The notes beneath the pieces were generated by a model. The model was not told where the DNA came from. It was given only the letters and a program-made list of their open reading frames with translations, and ran no database searches. From Cololabis saira (taxonomy: Eukaryota; Chordata; Actinopteri; Beloniformes; Belonidae): a stretch of 64,000 bases of DNA. The stretch spans positions 62,001 to 126,000 of the forward strand of contig NC_084590.1 of assembly GCF_033807715.1 (NCBI RefSeq), written 5' to 3'. The position numbers and the translations under genes were made by a program. Each line of letters starts with the position of its first letter. Positions within the stretch are counted from its first letter, which is position 1. Shown here piece by piece: positions 57,749-64,000 of this stretch.

Positions 57749-58439
57749 ACTGGAGCTGATGTCGACAGGACAGTGTTTTATATCTTGTAGCCCATGCTAC
57801 TAAACGGGGACAATGTGAGTACAATGTTTATTTTAGTTGGGTTACATATTTCCTGATATGGTTCGGTTTATATAAGTATATCTAACTTAGCTGCTAAAGC
57901 AGTCTTTTTGGTCTCATGCTGAGCAAGTTACTTGTTGGTACGCCCTGTTTTCATTTTTCTTCTTTTTCTTATACCTTTACAAGGCTCATATTTTACACTG
58001 GTAAACTAAGTGTTTTTCTTCTGGAAAAGTTCAGATGCTGTTTGATTTGGGCAGTTTTATTACCTTTGTGCTTTCATTGCTGGCGGAGGGGATATTAGAA
58101 GTCCTCTTTGAGTGTTCATTATTAAAAATATTAATTAAAAAATAAAAAAATAAAAAAAATTGATAAGATTTTTATTAGACCATAAGTTTGGTGATCAATA
58201 TGTTTACAATGTAGTTGGAGCGTCGTTACTCAGAAGACCTCGGGACACATCATTGGGACCATGGTTTTTGTGGGGGGAGGGGGGCTGGAATCTGGGGTAT
58301 ATGAGGGGTTCATGGTTATTTACAAGGGGAGGGAACGCCAGTCATGTTTTGTTTTGCACTGTATAGATAATTCATGGTTTAAAGTTACTCGGTTCAGAAT
58401 CCACAGGTCAGATTTTCTATCTTACATAGTTAAGTAGCC
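57749..58439 (+). other. L1-B inter-ORF spacer
   Basis: 691 bases without a long frame, containing an A-rich patch near 58123-58160 (aaaataaaaaaataaaaaaa) and a G-rich stretch near 58272. L1-type elements reach ORF2 by reinitiation or an internal start; nothing here shows which. Confidence 0.6.
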
Positions 58440-61400
58440 ATGGGGACTAGTACGATTAAGATTTCTTCCTGGAATGTGAACGGTCTGGGCTCATTTGTAA
58501 AAAGGCGAAAGGTGTTAAGTTATCTGAAACAAAAGAACTCAGAGGTGGTGATGCTCCAAGAAACACATTTATTGGAAAAAGATACTATTAGAATTCATGA
58601 CAGATGGATTGGCTGTGCCTATCATAACACTTTTAATCAAAAAAAGCGGGGGGTATCTATATTATTTTCAAAAAAAGTTAAGGTCAAGATAGAGAAGGAA
58701 TTTAGAGACAAAGAAGGGCGGTTATTGATACTACTGGTTAATTTATCAGGGCAAAATATAATTTTAGGCAATTTATATGCACCTAACGTGGAGGACCCAG
58801 ACTTCTTTCTTCAACTTAAGAAATATATTTTGGACTTCGGCAACTTTCCTGTAATTATGGGTGGTGATTATAACCAAGTACTGGATGGGTTTTTGGATAG
58901 ATCTGGGTCCAACATTATCAGACCATCTAGGACTCAGGACTCTATAAGGGCCTTATGTAAGGATACAGGACTGTATGATATATGGAGACTTCAAAATCCC
59001 ACAGCGCGTGATTACACATTCTTTTCAAACAGACATTCTGTCTTTTCTCGGATTGATTATTTTTTGATTTCACACACTCTTATTGACAGCACTGAAGCCT
59101 GCAGTATAGGCACGATAGCTCTGACAGATCACGCCCCTATTGACTTAGTTATAACGTTTGGAGAGGCACGAGAAAGATCTAAAGGCGGGCGGATGAATAC
59201 TAGTATCCTACAGAGTGAGACATCCTGTGCAAACCTTCAAAACCACATTAAAACATTTTTTGAAATTAATAATGGAACGGCGAATCAGAGTAATGTATGG
59301 GAGGCCTTTAAGGCTTACATACGGGGGGTCTTGATACAACAAACGGCACTAATAAAAAAACAGGACAAATTAAAAATATCTAAATATGAGCTAGAACTTA
59401 AGGAGCTGGAAAAGGAATACTGGGAAAATCCTAACAATACTTGCCTAGCTAGTCTAGTTAAGGCTAAGTATGAACTAAATACTATCTTTACAAAAAAAGC
59501 AGAATATTCCTTATATAGGCTGAAACAGAAATGGTATGAGTCAGGCGACAAAGCCAGTAAATTGCTAACTAGTAAATTGAAAACCCGAGAAGCTGCCTGC
59601 CAAATTGGGGGGATCAAAAACAAAAATGGGAAGCTTGTCACTAATCATAAAGAAATTAATAATGTGTTTAGAGAGTTTTATGAGGAACTTTACAGATCAG
59701 AGGGCCAGATGGACTTAATTAAGGCAAAAGATTTTTTCAAATGCTTAAATCTTCCTAAATTGTCAGAAGAGGACATGAGGAAGCTAGATAGCCCAATAAC
59801 TCTAGAGGAGCTGACTAGAACAATCAAGATGCTGCCTAGTGGGAAGACCCCAGGTATTGACGGCATACCTAGTGAATTCTATAAGAAATTTGCGGAGGAA
59901 CTTGCCCCTGAGATTTTAAAAACATTCAATGCTGCTATTGACACAGGGCTACTCCCACCCTCAGTGACAGAGTCAATAATAACCCTGATATTGAAAAAAG
60001 GAAAAGACCCTCTAGAATGTGGGAGTTATCGGCCCATTAGTCTCCTGTGCTGTGATGCCAAGTTATTTACAAAGCTTTTCGCAATGAGAGTGAATAATAT
60101 AATAAGGACAATTATACATCCGGACCAGGTGGGGTTTGTGAAAGGCAGGACCTCTTCTGACAGCCTCAGACGCCTCCTGCATTTAATTTGGAAGTCTAAA
60201 GACATGGACACCCCAATAGCTGCGTTGTCTCTGGACGCGGACAAAGCGTTTGATCGCGTTAGCTGGAGTTATCTAATTTTTACCTTAAAAGAATTTGGAT
60301 TTGGACCTATGTTTCAAGATATTATAAAGCTTATATACAGTCAACCTAAATCTATGGTAACAACCAATGGTCTGAGGTCGACTGCTTTCTCCCCCGGACG
60401 TGGGACTAAGCAGGGAGACCCACTCTCACCGCTATTGTTCATTATTGCACTGGAGCCCTTAGCAGAGGCTATAAGACTAAATGAATCAGTGAGGGGTGTC
60501 ACAATGGGTGGCCGGGAAAACAAAATGTTAATTTTTGCAGATGATATTCTGGTTCTGATGTCGGACCCGCAGAGATCTGTACCCCCAATGCTGGATCTGG
60601 TCAACTCTTTTTCGGAAATATCGGGGTATAAAATAAATTGGGCCAAATCTGAGGTGATGCCCCTGTCGAAGCATTGTTATAGAAGCAATTTTCAAAATTG
60701 GAAATTTCAGTGGGTGCCAAAAAATCTGAAATATTTAGGCATACTTTTAAACCCCGGACTTGAAAATATTATATCTGATAATTTTGACCCAGTATTGTAT
60801 AAGATAGAACTCCTCCTCAAGGGATGGGATAAATTGCAGATTTCATTATGGGGGAGAATCCAAGTTATAAAAATGGTGGTAGCTCCCAAACTGAACTATC
60901 TTTTAAACATGCTACCCCTGAGCGTGCCAGTGACTACATTCCAGACAATAGATAAGATGTTCAGTCAGTTTATTTGGGCAGGTAAAAAGGCTAGGATGAA
61001 GTTATCAAGACTACACGTGAAGATAGAACATGGGGGGCTAAGACTTCCGAATATGAAGCTCTACCAGGAAGCATTCTTAGGGGCTCAGATAGTCTCCCTT
61101 TTCTCGTGTAGGGAGGAAAGACCTCTGTGGGTAGACTTGGAGGAAGAAGTGAACGCCCCATTCAGAGCAACAGATTACCTAAGTCAGGATCTGAAGATTG
61201 ATAGTCAGAACCCAATAATCTCTCATACTAGGAATATCTGGCATCGCATGCACAAAAGGGAGGGAGCATCCCCTTTCTTGATAGAGTCGGCCTCGATATG
61301 GAATAATCCAAAATTGAGAATAGGAGGGAAGATGTTCTTTTGGAAAGAGTGGCATAGGAATGGGGTTGAGCACATCGGAGATCTTTACCATAATAATGCA

Positions 61401-62216
61401 CTGAGAACATTTGAAGAATTAAGAGAACTTTATGATTTACAAAGGAAAGATTTCTGGAGATTTCTACAACTTAGAGACTGTCTATCTAAAGTAGGCCCTA
61501 TGGACACCAGGCTGCCTACTCAGTCTTCCATGTGGTCTAAATTGAAGTTGCTGAGTACCCTTCCACACCTGGCAGGTCAAATATATAACTACCTCACGGA
61601 TGGACTTAATAACGCTATCATGGGCCTAAAAGCTGCGTGGGAAAGGGATTTGGGGATCACATATGAGGATGATGAGTGGCACAAACTGGTGAAGGAGATG
61701 CTTACACCAATGAGGGACGCCAGGTCTAAACTGGTTCAATTCAAGATATTCAACAGACTCTATTGGACACCTGTGAGAAAGCATAAGGCAGGACTGAGTC
61801 TTTCCAACATCTGCTGGCGATGCCATACGGCACAAGGGGATATCACCCATATGTTCTTTGACTGTCCTAATTTAGCTATTTATTGGCATAGGGTCATGAA
61901 AAAGATCAATGATAGCCTGAACACCGATGTCGCTCTCACACCCGCGCTTTGTCTCCTGAATAGCCTAAAAGAAAATATGAGAATAGTCGGGAAAAAAGCA
62001 CAATGGCTTAAGGTTGCACTCACTACAGCTAAGAGGGTTATACTGAGACACTGGGCGGGGGGTAACGACCCTACTTACTCAGAATGGTTCACAGCTCTGT
62101 CAGAAACTGCATCATACGAACGTCTGATATATAAAATAAATGGCAAATTAGACACTTATAATGAAATCTGGGACCCATTTCTAACACAGATCATGGATCA
62201 GGGAAATGTAAACTAA
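58440..62216 (+). CDS. L1-B ORF2p, endonuclease-reverse transcriptase
   Basis: ATG at 58440 (context gccatgg), 1258 residues, no stops. The APE-type endonuclease, residues ~5-235, has ISSWNVNGLGS, LQETHL, NLYAPN, MGGDYNQVLD, SRIDYFLIS and LTDHAPIDL, so the catalytic N, E, D/N and D-H are all present. The RT, residues ~465-780, has SGKTPGIDGIPSEFYKKF, CGSYRPISLLCCD, GFVKGRTSSDSLRRLL, LSLDADKAFDRVSW, GTKQGDPLSPLLFIIALEPL, and the catalytic FADD at about residue 699. The C-terminus carries a zinc knuckle CWRCHTAQGDITHMFFDC (residue ~1125). The protein would nick target DNA and copy LINE RNA from the nick. Length and motifs are normal for the L1/Tx1 group. Confidence 0.94.
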   Translation: MGTSTIKISSWNVNGLGSFVKRRKVLSYLKQKNSEVVMLQETHLLEKDTIRIHDRWIGCAYHNTFNQKKRGVSILFSKKVKVKIEKEFRDKEGRLLILLVNLSGQNIILGNLYAPNVEDPDFFLQLKKYILDFGNFPVIMGGDYNQVLDGFLDRSGSNIIRPSRTQDSIRALCKDTGLYDIWRLQNPTARDYTFFSNRHSVFSRIDYFLISHTLIDSTEACSIGTIALTDHAPIDLVITFGEARERSKGGRMNTSILQSETSCANLQNHIKTFFEINNGTANQSNVWEAFKAYIRGVLIQQTALIKKQDKLKISKYELELKELEKEYWENPNNTCLASLVKAKYELNTIFTKKAEYSLYRLKQKWYESGDKASKLLTSKLKTREAACQIGGIKNKNGKLVTNHKEINNVFREFYEELYRSEGQMDLIKAKDFFKCLNLPKLSEEDMRKLDSPITLEELTRTIKMLPSGKTPGIDGIPSEFYKKFAEELAPEILKTFNAAIDTGLLPPSVTESIITLILKKGKDPLECGSYRPISLLCCDAKLFTKLFAMRVNNIIRTIIHPDQVGFVKGRTSSDSLRRLLHLIWKSKDMDTPIAALSLDADKAFDRVSWSYLIFTLKEFGFGPMFQDIIKLIYSQPKSMVTTNGLRSTAFSPGRGTKQGDPLSPLLFIIALEPLAEAIRLNESVRGVTMGGRENKMLIFADDILVLMSDPQRSVPPMLDLVNSFSEISGYKINWAKSEVMPLSKHCYRSNFQNWKFQWVPKNLKYLGILLNPGLENIISDNFDPVLYKIELLLKGWDKLQISLWGRIQVIKMVVAPKLNYLLNMLPLSVPVTTFQTIDKMFSQFIWAGKKARMKLSRLHVKIEHGGLRLPNMKLYQEAFLGAQIVSLFSCREERPLWVDLEEEVNAPFRATDYLSQDLKIDSQNPIISHTRNIWHRMHKREGASPFLIESASIWNNPKLRIGGKMFFWKEWHRNGVEHIGDLYHNNALRTFEELRELYDLQRKDFWRFLQLRDCLSKVGPMDTRLPTQSSMWSKLKLLSTLPHLAGQIYNYLTDGLNNAIMGLKAAWERDLGITYEDDEWHKLVKEMLTPMRDARSKLVQFKIFNRLYWTPVRKHKAGLSLSNICWRCHTAQGDITHMFFDCPNLAIYWHRVMKKINDSLNTDVALTPALCLLNSLKENMRIVGKKAQWLKVALTTAKRVILRHWAGGNDPTYSEWFTALSETASYERLIYKINGKLDTYNEIWDPFLTQIMDQGNVN

Positions 62217-62530
62217 CATAAAAATGACTGATGAGGATTCAGAAACAAAGTCTACAGTGCACCATGTTCGACTGGCGGGGCAGGGATAGGGTCAGGGGAT
62301 GGGAGAAAAAAAAAAAAAAATTCCTTCCAGATCAAACATTCACTGGGTTAGTTTTTCACGTCTTCATATGTATGTGTAAAGCAGGCAAATGTTATATGTA
62401 CTTCTAGGTATAGAATTTCATGTATAGTCATTAGCTAATTTTGATCGTTTAGTATTATTTCACTTTTTCTGTGTCTTTAGTTTCTATCATCAATTTCAAC
62501 CTTTGGTGAATTCAGCTGTATCTGCTACTT

Positions 62531-62565
<35 letters not shown>

Positions 62566-62691
62566 ATTTTTATATACCTCTTTATTTGCATATTTTTGCT
62601 GCTCTGATTATGCACCTGTGGATGCATTGGACTGTCGTGATGAATGTCTGTGAAGGAAACAATAAAAAGCATAATTGAAAAAAAAAAAAAA
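62217..62691 (+). other. L1-B 3' UTR with poly-A end
   Basis: Contains an A-run (62307-62321), a T-run (about 62532-62560), a possible polyadenylation signal aataaa at 62661, and the terminal poly-A before the target duplication. It is short and AT-rich, unlike the G-rich UTR of L1-GC. Confidence 0.8.
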
Positions 62692-64000
62692 AGAAAATTG
62701 AAGGAAGGAGTCTATATAGTTGATTTGTGTGACTCATTTCATTATTGGACTCACCAAACCACTTACCTGTGTTTCAGGTTGAAAATGACTGTTTCTGGCT
62801 GAGATACAGCTAAAAGCGGATTTTTGTAAAAACACTGTTTTACCTTCTGATTTTTTAAGGCAAGCTATTGAAAACGTCAGAAGATTGAAGGAATGAGTCC
62901 ATATAGTTGATTTGAGTGACTCCTTTCATTATTGGACTCACCAAACCACTTACATGTGTTTCAGGTTCAAAATGATCGTTTCTGGTTGAGATAAAGCTAA
63001 AAAGCGGATTTCTGTGAAAACACTGTTTTACATTCTGGCTGAGATACAGCTAAAAAGCGGATTTCTGTGAAAACACTGTTTTACCTTCTGATTTTTTAAG
63101 GCAAGCTATTGAAAACGTCAGAAAATTGAAGGAGGGAGTCTATATAGTTGATTTGAGTGACTCATTTCATTATTGGACTCACCAAACCACTGTGTTTCAG
63201 GTTGAAAATGACTGTTTCTGGCTGAGATACAGCTAAAGGCGGATTTTTGTGAAAACACTGTTTTACCTTCTGATTTTTAAGGCAAGCTATTGAAAACGTC
63301 AGAAAATTGAAGGAGGGATTCTATATAGTTGATTTGAGTGACTCATTTCATTATTGGACTCACCAAACCACTTACCCGTGTTTCACGTTGAAAATGACTG
63401 TTTTTGGCTGAGATACAGCTAAAAAGCGGATTTCTGTGAAAACACTGTTTTACCTTCTGATTTTTTAAGGCAAGCTATTGAAAGAGTGACTCCTTTCATT
63501 ATTTGACTCACCAAACCACTTACCTGTGTTTCAGGTTGAAAATGACTGTTTCTGGCTGAGATACAGCTAAAAGCGGATTTCTGTGAAAACACTGTTTTAC
63601 CTTCTGATTTTTTAAGGCAAGCTATTGAAAACGTCAGAAGATTGAAGGAAGGAGTCTATATAGTTGATTTGAGTGACTCGTTTCATTATTCGACTCACCA
63701 AACCACTTACCTGTGTTTCAGGTTCAAATTGATCGTTTCTGGCTGAGATACAGCTAAAAAGCGGATTTCTGTGAGAACACTGTTTTACCTTCTGATTTTT
63801 TAAGGCAAGCTATTGAAAGAGTGACTCCTTTCATTATTTGACTTACCAAACCACTTACCTGTGTTTCAGGTTGAAAATGACTGTTTCTGGCTGAGATACA
63901 GCTAAAAGCGGATTTCTGTGAAAACACTGTTTTACCTTCTGATTTTTTAAGGCAAGCTATTGAAAACGTCAGAAGATTGAAGGAAGGAGTCTATATAGTT
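62692..64000 (+). repeat. 187-bp satellite, block S6 (about 7 monomers, continues past the window)
   Basis: Starts with the target duplication and runs to the window end. Short-variant monomers (attgaaagagtgactcc) occur at about 63479 and 63813, 334 bp apart, as part of a repeated dimer. One monomer has a partial duplication near 63010-63060 (ttctggctgagatacagct inserted after tttacat). Confidence 0.95.

Larger units (their letters stand above)
56680..62691 (+). mobile_element. L1-B: full-length L1/Tx1-type LINE with both ORFs open
   Basis: A perfect 19-bp target duplication, agaaaattgaaggaaggag, is at 56661-56679 and 62692-62710. The element is 6012 bp. It has a 5' UTR starting acttccggtgatggtgtggc, intact ORF1, a 690-bp spacer, intact ORF2, and a ~480-bp 3' UTR with a long T-run (62532-62560), aataaaaagcataattg and a poly-A tail. 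Nothing in it is visibly broken, so it may be able to move or have done so recently. Confidence 0.92.

Noticed and set aside
35873..64000. CRISPR-like regular repeats
   Set aside because: Units are 187 bp, head to tail with no unique spacers, in eukaryotic DNA with LINE insertions; it is a satellite.

Overview
This window looks like teleost fish genomic DNA, and almost all of it is repetitive. The signs are: split coding remnants with GT/AG borders; long CA, TG, ATTCT and poly-A/poly-G tracts; a tandem satellite with a 187-bp monomer; and a typical fish mix of mobile elements (DIRS-like tyrosine-recombinase retrotransposon, L2-, L1/Tx1- and Rex/CR1-like LINEs, hAT-like and MITE elements, and a large Academ-like DNA transposon). 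I see no intact host protein gene. The recognisable cellular genes are remnants: a Myb/SANT-like gene, a HECT-domain (G2E3-like) gene, an HMG-box gene, and one tRNA-Leu.

Layout. 1-2493: 3' part of a DIRS-like element, interrupted by a 5'-truncated LINE 3' UTR and an L2 tail. 2494-3383: first block of the 187-bp satellite. 3384-4782: hAT-like non-autonomous element carrying foldback repeats and a MITE. 5254-8120: remnants of the SANT-like and HECT genes. 8249-25612: one Academ-like DNA transposon with about 0.5-kb terminal inverted repeats and its gene on the minus strand. It is interrupted by an L1-type LINE ('L1-GC', 8331-12724), lengthened by a recent tandem duplication of about 3.2 kb (10510-16879), and interrupted again by a Rex/CR1-like LINE (19265-22522). 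25613-35872: tRNA-Leu, HMG-box remnant, a minisatellite of about 60 bp, interspersed repeats, a hAT element inside an old LINE copy, and a defective LINE ('LINE-F', 32740-35872).

From 35873 to 64000 the backbone is the 187-bp satellite (roughly 60-70 monomers in the window). It is broken by two 5'-truncated L2 LINEs (40970-42661, 43150-44956), a second satellite-like module present twice (45119-45852, 47298-48030), and two long L1/Tx1-type LINEs ('L1-A' 48516-54102, 'L1-B' 56680-62691).

The most interesting signals are these. (1) L1-B has both reading frames open, a poly-A tail and a perfect 19-bp target-site duplication, so it is a recent and possibly active element. (2) L1-A and L1-B, two different lineages, entered the same place in the 187-bp monomer to within about two bases, which suggests a satellite-targeting habit like that known for some Tx1-clade LINEs. 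(3) Short telomere-type repeats lie at two repair-like junctions. (4) The Academ-like element encodes an XPG-type nuclease region and an eight-cysteine motif. Family names come from recognising motifs by eye; no database search was run.
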